From: Amycolatopsis circi
GTDB lineage: Bacteria; Actinomycetota; Actinomycetes; Mycobacteriales; Pseudonocardiaceae
Length of the DNA: 64,000 nucleotides
NCBI RefSeq assembly: GCF_003385235.1
Contig: NZ_PQIA01000035.1
Coordinates: forward strand, 1 to 64,000
Reading direction: 5' to 3'
The translations under genes were made by a program, and so were the position numbers. Below the pieces are notes generated by a model, which worked only from the letters and a program-made list of their open reading frames with translations, did not search any database and was not told the DNA's origin. Shown here piece after piece: positions 15,010 to 22,508 of the stretch (position 1 is its first letter; every line of letters starts with the position of its first letter).

Positions 15010-16092
15010 TCAGCCCAGCCGCAGCGTCGTCTTCGGGTGGAACGCGTGCGCCTCGCCCTCGCCGCGCAACGCCACCCGCACGTTGTCGCCGATCCGCGGC
15101 GGCGTCCGTCCGTCGACCCGGACCACGAACCGGTCGTCGCCGACCTTGCCGTGCAGGTACGCGTCCGCGCCCAGTTCCTCGACCAGTTCCACCACCAGCT
15201 CGAAGCCCTCGTCCGCCTCGCCGACGAGGCGCAGCGACTCCGGCCGGATGCCGAACACGATCTCCGACAGCCCGGCCGCCGCTGTCCGCACCTCGGTGGG
15301 CAGCGGCACCACCAGGTCACCCAGCTGCACGCCGCCGTCGGAAAGCGGCAGCGTCGCCAGGTTCATCGCCGGCGACCCGATGAACCCGGCCACGAACGAG
15401 TTCTCCGGCTTCTCGTACAGCGACCGCGGCGCGTCGCATTGCTGCAGCACGCCGTCCTTCAGCACGGCCACCCGGTCGCCCATCGTCATGGCCTCGACCT
15501 GGTCGTGCGTCACGTAAATGGTCGTCGTGCCGAGCCGTTGCTGCAGTTTCGCGATGTTGGCACGGGTTTCGACGCGTAATTTCGCGTCCAAATTGGACAG
15601 CGGCTCGTCCATCAGGAACACGCTCGGCTCACGCACGATCGCCCGGCCCATCGCGACCCGCTGCCGCTGCCCGCCGGACAGCGCCTTCGGCTTGCGGTCG
15701 AGGAACCGGGACAGGTCGAGCATCGTGGCCGCCTCGTCGACCCGCTTCTTGATGTCGGCCGCCGAGAAACCGCGCAATTTCAACGCGAAACCCATGTTGT
15801 CGGCGACCGTCATGTGCGGATACAGCGCGTAGGACTGGAACACCATCGCGATGTCGCGGTCCTTCGGCGGCAGGTCGGTGACGTCGCGGTCACCGATCCG
15901 AATGCTGCCCTCGTTGACGTCCTCCAGCCCGGCGAGCATCCGCAGCGCGGTGGACTTGCCCGACCCGGACGGGCCGACCAGCACGAGAAATTCGCCGTCC
16001 GGAACTTCGAGGCTCAACTGGTCGACCGCGCGGACGCCCGGGTTGCCGGGATAGACGCGCGACGCCTTGTCGTAGATCACTTCAGCGGACAT
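15010..16092 (-). CDS. Sugar/polyol ABC transporter ATP-binding protein (MsmK/UgpC type)
   Basis: The 360-residue ATPase energises the adjacent permeases. Walker A is GPSGSGKST (about residues 37-45), the Q-loop is VFQSYALYPHMTV, the ABC signature is LSGGQRQRVAMGRA, Walker B is VFLMDEPLSNLD and the switch is THDQVEA. A C-terminal regulatory TOBE/MalK-type domain (about residues 240-360) follows, as in shared ATPases of CUT1 systems. It is the last gene of the operon that starts with the dehydrogenase at 20252, with a 12-base gap from the permease gene. Confidence 0.94.
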   Translation of the reverse strand: MSAEVIYDKASRVYPGNPGVRAVDQLSLEVPDGEFLVLVGPSGSGKSTALRMLAGLEDVNEGSIRIGDRDVTDLPPKDRDIAMVFQSYALYPHMTVADNMGFALKLRGFSAADIKKRVDEAATMLDLSRFLDRKPKALSGGQRQRVAMGRAIVREPSVFLMDEPLSNLDAKLRVETRANIAKLQQRLGTTTIYVTHDQVEAMTMGDRVAVLKDGVLQQCDAPRSLYEKPENSFVAGFIGSPAMNLATLPLSDGGVQLGDLVVPLPTEVRTAAAGLSEIVFGIRPESLRLVGEADEGFELVVELVEELGADAYLHGKVGDDRFVVRVDGRTPPRIGDNVRVALRGEGEAHAFHPKTTLRLG

Positions 16093-16104
16093 CTGCGTTC
16101 TCCC

Positions 16105-16986
16105 TTACTTCACGGCGCCCATGGAAAGCCCGCGCACCAGGTGGTTCTGCGCGATCCAGCCCACGATCATCACCGGCAGCGAGGCCAGCAGCGCGGCGGC
16201 GGACAGCTGGGCCCAGTACAGGCCCTCGCTGGTGATGAAGCCGACCAGGAACACCGGCACCGTGCCGGCCCGGGCGGCGGTGAGGTTGACCGCGTAGAAG
16301 AACTCCGTCCAGGAGAAGATCACGCAGATCAGCGCGGTCGCGGCGATGCCCGGCGCGACCACCGGCATGATGATTTTGCGCAGCAGCGTCGGCAGGTTCG
16401 CCCCGTCGATCCGCGCCGCCTCGATCATTTCGCCGGGGACTTCCAGGAAGAACGACCGCATCATCCAGATCGCGAGCGGCAGGTTCATCGCGGTGTACAG
16501 GATGATCAGCGCCCACACCGTGTCCAGCAGGTTGGTGTTCTGCGAGATCACGTACAGCGGGATGATCGCCGCGACGATCGGCAGCATCTTGGTCGACAGG
16601 AAGAAGCCCAGCGCGTTCTTCGTGCCCTTCACCGGAGCCAGCGACAGCGCGTACGCGGCCGGGATTCCCAGCAGCAGCACGAGCAGCGTCGAAATCACCG
16701 TGACAAACGCCGAATTTCCCAGGTACGGCAGGAAACCGCTGTTGAGCACACCGGAGATCTGGTCGAATGTCGGGGTGAAGAACAGTTTCGGCGGATCGGT
16801 GTAGGCGTCGTTCTCCTGTTTGAACGCGGTGAGAATCATCCACAGCAACGGGAAAACGAACAGGATCGCGATGATCCAGGTCGCGACGGTCAGCGTGCCG
16901 GGCCCGTAGCGGCGTTTCGTCTTGCGCTGCGGGGGCGGCGCGGTGTCGCTGGCGGCGGGCGAAGCGGTGGCGGTTGCGGTGCTCAC
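16105..16986 (-). CDS. Carbohydrate ABC transporter permease (MalG-like)
   Basis: About 293 residues with a short cytoplasmic N terminus rich in Ala, Thr and Pro and six membrane helices, starting at LTVATWIIAILFVFPLLWMI. The EAA loop that docks on the ATPase is EAARIDGANLPTLLRKIIMP. It belongs to the CUT1 family of inner-membrane permeases. The start is a GTG at 16986 that overlaps the stop of the preceding permease gene by 4 bases (GTGA), showing translational coupling. Confidence 0.93.
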   Translation of the reverse strand: MSTATATASPAASDTAPPPQRKTKRRYGPGTLTVATWIIAILFVFPLLWMILTAFKQENDAYTDPPKLFFTPTFDQISGVLNSGFLPYLGNSAFVTVISTLLVLLLGIPAAYALSLAPVKGTKNALGFFLSTKMLPIVAAIIPLYVISQNTNLLDTVWALIILYTAMNLPLAIWMMRSFFLEVPGEMIEAARIDGANLPTLLRKIIMPVVAPGIAATALICVIFSWTEFFYAVNLTAARAGTVPVFLVGFITSEGLYWAQLSAAALLASLPVMIVGWIAQNHLVRGLSMGAVK

Positions 16987-17915
16987 TTGACTCCTCCGTC
17001 CACGGAGAACGCGCGGAACATCAGCCGCAGCGCGAACGTCGCGACGATCATCGTCAGGATCACCACGACGACGCCCATCGCGGACGACTGGCCGATGTCG
17101 AAGCCCTCGAACGCGCGCTGGTAGATGTAGAACGGCAGGTTCGTGCTGGCCGTGCCCGGACCGCCTTGCGTCATCAGGAAAATCGCGTCGAAGCTGTTCA
17201 CGATGTAGATCGCGCCGAGCAGCGTGGCCAACTGCAGGAAGCGCGACAGGTGCGGCAGCGTGATCGACATGAAGGTGCGCCATCGGCTCGCGCCGTCCAC
17301 CGACGCCGCCTCCAGCACCTCCTTCGACTGGCTCTGCAGCCCGGCGAGGATCAGCAGTGTCATGAACGGCGTCCACTGCCAGATGATCTGCGCCATCACC
17401 GCGGCCATCGGGAATTGCGAAAGCCAGTCGGTGTCGGTGCCGAACACGAAGTGCAGCAACCCGAAACTCGGGTCGAACACCGTCGTCTTCCACAGCAGCG
17501 CACCCGCCGCCGGGAGGATCAGGAACGGCGTGATCAGCAGCGTGCGGACGAATCCGCGACCGAAGAACTTCCGGTCGAGCAGCACCGCGAGCCCGAGTCC
17601 GAGCAGCAGCGAAAGGAACACGCAGACCACGGTCAGGACCACCGTGTTCAGCAGCGCGCCGAGGAACGTCGCGTCGGTGAAGACGTCGACGTAGTTGCGG
17701 AAACCGACGAAATGCCGCGAGCCCGGACGCACCAGGTTCCACGACTGGAACGAGTAGAACACGGTGAGCAGGAAGGGAATCTGCGTCACCGCGATCACGA
17801 AGATCAGCGCGGGCAGCAGCGGAAGCCGCCGTTTCCCGGTCGAGCCGGTCACTTTCTTCGCGACGGGCGGCGCGGTCGCCGGCGCGGTTCCGGCGGGGAC
17901 GGAGAGGGTGCTCAT
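16983..17915 (-). CDS. Carbohydrate ABC transporter permease (MalF-like)
   Basis: The 310-residue protein has six or so membrane helices (LLPALIFVIAVTQIPFLLTV first) and the EAA loop EAASVDGASRWRTFMSITLP. It forms the heterodimeric pore with the next permease. It overlaps the lipoprotein gene by 4 bases and the following permease gene by 4 bases. Confidence 0.93.
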   Translation of the reverse strand: MSTLSVPAGTAPATAPPVAKKVTGSTGKRRLPLLPALIFVIAVTQIPFLLTVFYSFQSWNLVRPGSRHFVGFRNYVDVFTDATFLGALLNTVVLTVVCVFLSLLLGLGLAVLLDRKFFGRGFVRTLLITPFLILPAAGALLWKTTVFDPSFGLLHFVFGTDTDWLSQFPMAAVMAQIIWQWTPFMTLLILAGLQSQSKEVLEAASVDGASRWRTFMSITLPHLSRFLQLATLLGAIYIVNSFDAIFLMTQGGPGTASTNLPFYIYQRAFEGFDIGQSSAMGVVVVILTMIVATFALRLMFRAFSVDGGVK

Positions 17916-19252
17916 CGCTGCACCTCCTGATAGGACTTTCCGACGGATTCCGCGTATTTCTGCGATTGCGCGAGCGCGTCGGCGACGGAGGTCTGACCGG
18001 CGATCGCGGCGGACAGCTGCTGGCTCACCCGGGTGCCGAGGTCCTGGAACTCCGGGATCCCGACGAACTGGATGCCCGGATACGGCACCGGGTGCACCAT
18101 CGTCTTCTGCTGGTTGGCCGCCGCGATGCCGTCCAAAGTGGGCTGTGCGTAGGCTTTCGCGGCTTCCTTGTACTGCGGGATCTCATAGGTCGACTTGCGC
18201 GTGCCCGGCGGCACCCGGTTCCACCCGTAGGTCTCGCCGATCTTCTTCGCGTATTCCTTGTTCGTCATCCACGCCATGAACTTCCAGGCGTCGTCCTTGT
18301 TCTTGCCGACCTTCGGAATGCCCAGCGACCAGGTGTAGAGCCAGCCGCTCGCCTGCGTCTTCTCCACCGGCGCGGCGACGTACCCGTTCTTGCCGCTGAC
18401 GTGGCTGCTCTTCGGGTCTTCCGTGGTGCCGGTCATCGACGTGGCGTCGTACCACATCGCGGCGTTGCCCTGCGCGTACTTCGTGCCGCATTCGGTGAAC
18501 CCGGCGCTGGAGGCGCCGACCTCGCCGTGGTCGCGCAGCAGGTTCACGTAGAAGTTCGCCGCCTGGGTGAACTCCGGACTGGTCAGCTTCGCGTTCCAGT
18601 CCTTGTCGAACCATTGGCCGCCAAAGGTGTTCGCCATCGTGGTGAACGGTGCGAGACTCTCGCCCCAGCCCGGCTTGCCGCGCAGGCAGATTCCCGCGAT
18701 ACCGGCCTGCTTGTCGTCGAGTTTCGCGGCGAAATCGGCGATCTGCTGCCACGTCGGGTGCGCGGGCATGTTCAGCCCGGCCTTCTGGAACAGGTCCTTG
18801 CGATAGACCACAAAGGACGATTCGCCGTAGAACGGCACCGCGTACATCTGGTTCTCATACGACAACGACTGCCGGATGCTCGGGATGAAGTCGGCCTCGT
18901 CGTACCCCGGCGTCGCCTTCATGTGCGGTTCGAGGTTCTCCAGCCAGCCGTTGGCCGCCCATTGCGGGGCCTCGTAATTGCTGATCATCACCACGTCGAA
19001 CTCGCCGCCCTGGGTGGCGGTGGACGCGGTGATCTTCGCCCTGGCCTCGTTTTCCGGCAGGGACACGAACTTCAGCTTGATCCCGGGGTTGGCCTGCTCG
19101 AACTCGCCCTTGAGCGAGATGGCGTCCTTCATCTGCGGATTGGACACGATCGCGACGACCAGTGTCCGCCCGCCGGTGCCGATCGCCCCGGCTCCGGCGC
19201 ATCCCGTCACTAACAACGCTGTCGCGGCAAGGAGGCACAGGAGTTTACGCAC
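17912..19252 (-). CDS. Extracellular sugar-binding lipoprotein of the ABC transporter
   Basis: This 446-residue solute-binding protein opens with VRKLLCLLAATALLVTGCAG, a lipoprotein signal with lipobox VTGC, so it is tethered outside the membrane. The mature chain has family 1 binding protein features: EFEQANPGIKLKFVSLPENE, NYEAPQWAANGWLENL, YAVPFYGESSFVVYRKDLF and AWKFMAWMTNKEYAKK. The GTG at 19252 sits 8 bases after GGAGG, which favours it over the GTG at 19261. It overlaps the dehydrogenase gene by 8 bases. The neighbouring dehydrogenase points to a polyol ligand such as sorbitol, mannitol or xylitol (inference). Confidence 0.93.
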   Translation of the reverse strand: MRKLLCLLAATALLVTGCAGAGAIGTGGRTLVVAIVSNPQMKDAISLKGEFEQANPGIKLKFVSLPENEARAKITASTATQGGEFDVVMISNYEAPQWAANGWLENLEPHMKATPGYDEADFIPSIRQSLSYENQMYAVPFYGESSFVVYRKDLFQKAGLNMPAHPTWQQIADFAAKLDDKQAGIAGICLRGKPGWGESLAPFTTMANTFGGQWFDKDWNAKLTSPEFTQAANFYVNLLRDHGEVGASSAGFTECGTKYAQGNAAMWYDATSMTGTTEDPKSSHVSGKNGYVAAPVEKTQASGWLYTWSLGIPKVGKNKDDAWKFMAWMTNKEYAKKIGETYGWNRVPPGTRKSTYEIPQYKEAAKAYAQPTLDGIAAANQQKTMVHPVPYPGIQFVGIPEFQDLGTRVSQQLSAAIAGQTSVADALAQSQKYAESVGKSYQEVQR

Positions 19253-20252
19253 CGCCACCACCTCCGGGCAGCACCTGGATCTTGAGGCCGGACCCGCTGC
19301 GCATCTTCGCCAGCGCCTCGGGGTACTGCTCGAGCGGAAGGGTGTCGGTGATCAGCGCTTCGGTGTCGATGTAGCCGTTCGCGACGAGGTCGAGCGCGTT
19401 GCCGTAGCTGTTCAGCACGGCCATCGAACCAACGATGGTGATTTCGTCGTTGTAGATGCGGAACGGTGAAAGCGCGACGCGTGCCTCAGCCGGGGCGACG
19501 CCGAACACGAGCAACCGGCCGCCGCGGTGAAGCGCGTTGAAAGCAGCTTCGATGGCGGGTGCCGCGCCAGTGCAGTCCACTGCGGCGTCGAAGCGTTCAT
19601 CGTCCAATTCGGACACGTCGGAAGCCACCGCTGCCGCACCGAGATCGGTCGCCCGCGGCAGCCGCGCGGCGTTGCGGTCGACCACCGTCACGTGCGCGCC
19701 CGCGCGGAGCAGGAGCTGCTGCATGATCAGGCCCATCGTGCCCGCGCCGACCACGAGGAAGCGTTCGCCCGCCTCCACGCCGATCCGGCGCACGCCGTGC
19801 ACCGCGCAGGAAACGGGTTCGACCAGCGCGCCCTGTTCCCAGGTCATCGAGTCGGGCATCCGGTAGCAGGTGTCGGCGGGCACCGCGACGTACTCGGCGA
19901 AGGCGCCGTTGACCGTGTCGCCGGTGGCGTTCCAGTTCGCGCAGAGGTTGCCGTGCCCGGACCGGCACGGGGTGCAGTATCCGCAGTAGATCGACGGGTC
20001 GACCGCGACCCGGTCGCCGACCTTCCATTCGGCGGGCACGTCCGCGCCGAGTTCGACGATCTCCCCGGAGAACTCGTGCCCGGGGACGATGGGATACGGG
20101 GTCGGCGGGAAATGCCCGTCGGCGATGTGCAGGTCCGTGCCGCAGATCCCGCAGGCACCCACCTTCACGACGACCTGGCGCTCCCCGGGCTTCGGATCGG
20201 GAACCTCGCCGACCCGGATCTGCCCGGGCCGGTCCACGATCGCGGCGCGCAT
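19245..20252 (-). CDS. Zinc-dependent medium-chain (polyol-type) dehydrogenase
   Basis: The 335-residue enzyme oxidises an alcohol with NAD(P). The catalytic zinc site is ACGICGTDLH (cysteine) plus VPGHEFSGEIVELG (GHE). The structural zinc cysteines are CGYCTPCRSGHGNLC. The cofactor fold is RFLVVGAGTMGLIMQQLLLR. This matches sorbitol/threonine dehydrogenase-like MDR enzymes. It is the first gene of the ABC operon, so it probably acts on the imported polyol. An operator matching one before the SorC-type regulator gene lies 20 bases upstream of its start. Confidence 0.93.
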   Translation of the reverse strand: MRAAIVDRPGQIRVGEVPDPKPGERQVVVKVGACGICGTDLHIADGHFPPTPYPIVPGHEFSGEIVELGADVPAEWKVGDRVAVDPSIYCGYCTPCRSGHGNLCANWNATGDTVNGAFAEYVAVPADTCYRMPDSMTWEQGALVEPVSCAVHGVRRIGVEAGERFLVVGAGTMGLIMQQLLLRAGAHVTVVDRNAARLPRATDLGAAAVASDVSELDDERFDAAVDCTGAAPAIEAAFNALHRGGRLLVFGVAPAEARVALSPFRIYNDEITIVGSMAVLNSYGNALDLVANGYIDTEALITDTLPLEQYPEALAKMRSGSGLKIQVLPGGGGGA

Positions 20253-20271
20253 GCGTCATCACCTTCCAAGA

Positions 20272-20285
20272 TGCTCATCTGAGCG
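20272..20285. promoter_or_regulatory. SorC-type operator site 1 (TGCTCA-TC-TGAGCG)
   Basis: A near-perfect inverted repeat 20 bases upstream of the dehydrogenase start. It differs by two bases from site 2 at 20377, and both lie in the divergent promoter region of the regulator and the operon. Confidence 0.65.
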
Positions 20286-20376
20286 ATTTTGACTTATGCC
20301 GTAGGTAACATGCGTAGGCATTACAGGCCCCTGCCTGCGGATCCGTCAACCGGCAAAGCTCATTTTTGCGCTATCC

Positions 20377-20390
20377 TGCTCATGTGAGCA
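20377..20390. promoter_or_regulatory. SorC-type operator site 2 (TGCTCA-TG-TGAGCA)
   Basis: A perfect 6-base-arm inverted repeat that extends to 8-base arms (20375-20392, CCTGCTCA/TGAGCAGG) and overlaps the GTG start of the regulator gene, consistent with autorepression. Its centre lies 105 bases, ten helical turns, from site 1. Confidence 0.65.
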
Positions 20391-21373
20391 GGAAAAAGGG
20401 GCCACCGCCGCTGACCGAAACGCTGCTGCTGGCGACCATGGCCAGGCGGTTCTACGTGCAGGGCGCCTCGAAGCTGGAGATCGCCGACGAGTTCGGCATG
20501 AGCCGGTTCAAGGTCGCGCGGATGCTGGACACCGCACTCGAGTCCGGGCTGGTGCGGATCGAGTTCGACCTGCCCGCGCCGATCGACGTCGAACTGTCCG
20601 ACGACATCCGCCGCGCCTACCGGCTGGACCGGGTGCTCGTGCTCGAACGAGCATCCGAGACGGAGCCACGCGAGATCGTCCGCAAGCAGGTCGGCGCGCT
20701 GGCCGCCCGGCTGCTGGAGGAGATCGCGACCCCGGACGACGTCATCGGGCTGTCCTGGGCGCGGTCGGTCAACGCGATGACCGAAGCGATCCGGACGCTG
20801 CCGCGCTGCCCGATCGTGCAGCTGTGCGGGGTGCAGGCCGGGATGGACATGCGCGGGCGTTCGGTGGAAACGGTCAGCCGCGTGACGTCGGTGTCCGGCG
20901 GCGATTCGTACCCGATCTTCGGCCCGCTCGTCCTGCCCGACCGGCGGACGACGGAGATCCTGCGGCACCAGCCGGGCATCGCGGAAACGTTCGCACAGTT
21001 CGGAAAACTCACCAAAGCCGTGGTCAGTATCGGTTCGTGGGAAGCCGGGGAATCCACCGTGTACGACGCGCTGGACGAGGCCGAACGCGCCGCCATCGCT
21101 GCCCGGGGTGCGACCGCCGAAGTCGCCGCGAGGTTGTTCGACGCGGACGGCAATTCGCTCGGCACCGGGCTCGCGCACCACGTGCTGGCGATCAGCCATG
21201 AGGAGCTGATTGCGGTCCCCGAGGTGATCGCGATCGGTTACAGCCGCCCGAAAGCCGAGGCCGTGGACGCGGTATTGCGGTCCGGGCTGGTGTCGACGCT
21301 GGTCACCGACGCTGCGGCGGCCGTACCGCTGCTGGAGCTGGCGCGGGCCAGGCCACTGCCGGAACCCTCGTGA
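20384..21373 (+). CDS. SorC/DeoR-type sugar-binding transcriptional regulator
   Basis: The product from GTG 20384 is 329 residues. An N-terminal helix-turn-helix (RRFYVQGASKLEIADEFGMS, RFKVARMLDTALESGLVRI) precedes a sugar-phosphate-binding domain (DDVIGLSWARSVNAMTEAI, PIVQLCGVQAG, GTGLAHHVLAI). SorC-family proteins sense a phosphorylated or free sugar and control divergent uptake operons. The gene faces the polyol ABC operon and has two matching operators in the gap. Its last codons, TCG TGA, lie in a family A palindrome. Confidence 0.92.
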   Translation: MSRKKGPPPLTETLLLATMARRFYVQGASKLEIADEFGMSRFKVARMLDTALESGLVRIEFDLPAPIDVELSDDIRRAYRLDRVLVLERASETEPREIVRKQVGALAARLLEEIATPDDVIGLSWARSVNAMTEAIRTLPRCPIVQLCGVQAGMDMRGRSVETVSRVTSVSGGDSYPIFGPLVLPDRRTTEILRHQPGIAETFAQFGKLTKAVVSIGSWEAGESTVYDALDEAERAAIAARGATAEVAARLFDADGNSLGTGLAHHVLAISHEELIAVPEVIAIGYSRPKAEAVDAVLRSGLVSTLVTDAAAAVPLLELARARPLPEPS

Positions 21374-21411
21374 GTGCTGGCGCCGGTTAGAACCGGGATT
21401 GCCACTCACGA
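21368..21411. repeat. Family A palindrome, copy 4 (centre mismatched)
   Basis: The outer nine bases (TCGTGAGTG) and the inner CCGGTT of the 21-base arms pair, with six mismatches in the variable block and an AG loop. It provides the stop codons of both converging neighbours: TGA 21371-21373 for the SorC-type gene and TGA 21406-21408 (minus) for the HxlR gene. Confidence 0.9.
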
Positions 21412-21723
21412 CACCCGAGCCTGCGCCTCCACCACCCGATCCCCGTACTCCGCCGCCCAACGCCCGAACCCCTCGATCGGCCCGAGGAAACTCACGCCTA
21501 CCTCGGTAAGCCGATACGCCCCCGCCGCACGCTCGACGAGCCCGTCGCGTTCCAGCTTGCGCAGCGCCTCGGTGAGCACCTTCGCGCTGATCCCGCCGAT
21601 GCGCGTGCGCAGTTCGCCGTGCCGCAGCGGGCCGTCCTTCAACGCCCACAACACGACCGGATGCCAGGTGTTCGCCACCAGGTCGAACGCGAGCCGGGTG
21701 CGGCAGTCGGCGATGAACTCCAT
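21406..21723 (-). CDS. HxlR-family transcriptional regulator
   Basis: A 105-residue winged-helix regulator. The HxlR pattern is complete: CRTRLAFDLVANTWHPVVLW, HGELRTRIGGISAKVLTEAL, RKLERDGLVERAAGAYRLTE. The start MEFIADC at 21723 has AAAGG close upstream; the open frame extends further but lacks support. It is divergent from the reductase gene at 21797, its probable target. It ends in Ser-stop within a family A palindrome. Confidence 0.88.
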   Translation of the reverse strand: MEFIADCRTRLAFDLVANTWHPVVLWALKDGPLRHGELRTRIGGISAKVLTEALRKLERDGLVERAAGAYRLTEVGVSFLGPIEGFGRWAAEYGDRVVEAQARVS

Positions 21724-21796
21724 GGTTACCTTTCGGTTCCTGCCCAGGTCCATAACGTCGCTTCCGTACAACCACGCGACGACAGGAGACCTTCCC

Positions 21797-22378
21797 ATGC
21801 GCATCGCCCTCTTCGGCACCGGCGGCATGGCATCCGCCCTCGGCGGCCAATGGACCCGGCACGACCTGACCGTGTCCGGCCGCTCCCCCGCTGGTGTTGC
21901 CGCCTTGACAGCGGAACTCGGCGCCGAGGCTTTGGACTGGGCCGACGCCGCCGCCCGGGCAGACGCCATCCTGCTGGCCGTCCCCAGCACCGCCCTCGAA
22001 GCGCTGCTCACCCCGCTCGACCTCACCGGCAAAGTCCTCGTCGACTGCACCAACACCCCCGGCGCGACCGGCGAACCGGTGGCCGCGCGGATCGCCGAAT
22101 ACGCCCCGGGAGCGTCGGTGGTGAAGGCGTTCAACCTCGCCCACGTGGACGTCTGGCGAATGACTCCGCCACTGTTCGAGGGCCGTCCGCTCGGTGTCCC
22201 GCTGTGTGGCACCCCGGAGGCGGTCGCGGTGGCGACGGAGCTGGTCCAAGACCTGGGCTGCACTCCCCTGCCCGCCGGCGGCCTGGAGCGAGCCGCCCTG
22301 CTGGAAGCCGCCGCCGGGCTGGCGATCGGCCTGTGGTTCGACGGTTTGGATGCGCGTTCCATGCTCATGGCCAGCTGA
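21797..22378 (+). CDS. NAD(P)-binding F420-reductase-like oxidoreductase
   Basis: The 193-residue protein opens with the dinucleotide-binding motif MRIALFGTGGMASALGGQW and continues AILLAVPSTALEALL, VLVDCTNTP and VVKAFNLAHVD. This is the NADPH-dependent F420 reductase / YajO-type Rossmann family ('NADP oxidoreductase coenzyme F420-dependent'). Whether it really uses F420 cannot be told from sequence. The ATG follows ACAGGAGACC. It shares a divergent promoter with the HxlR regulator, which usually senses electrophiles or redox-active compounds. Confidence 0.85.
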   Translation: MRIALFGTGGMASALGGQWTRHDLTVSGRSPAGVAALTAELGAEALDWADAAARADAILLAVPSTALEALLTPLDLTGKVLVDCTNTPGATGEPVAARIAEYAPGASVVKAFNLAHVDVWRMTPPLFEGRPLGVPLCGTPEAVAVATELVQDLGCTPLPAGGLERAALLEAAAGLAIGLWFDGLDARSMLMAS

Positions 22379-22426
22379 TCGGGCCGCCCCTGACCGAATT
22401 TCCCTTGCTGTCAAAGGTGTTCGAGG

Positions 22427-22477
22427 CCGTGAGGGGAACACTGAGGGAACCTGATTCCCTCAGGGTTCCCCTCACGG
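22427..22477. repeat. Family B palindrome, copy 1
   Basis: The 22-base arms (CCGTGAGGGG, AACACTGAGGGA) pair with one mismatch around ACCTGAT. It lies between the converging reductase and helicase genes and is probably a bidirectional terminator-like hairpin. Confidence 0.9.
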
Positions 22478-22508
22478 ACCGCACAGTCCGAATCCCGGCT
22501 AAGCGTCC

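Noticed and set aside
16105..17742. Apparent 545-residue fused permease frame
   Set aside because: Only the last 293 residues are a permease; the rest is the wrong frame of the upstream permease gene. The GTG at 16986 with a GTGA overlap is the real start.
21406..22368. 320-residue version of the HxlR regulator
   Set aside because: The upstream part is the antisense frame of the reductase gene; HxlR proteins are about 100-130 residues and the ATG at 21723 has a ribosome site.
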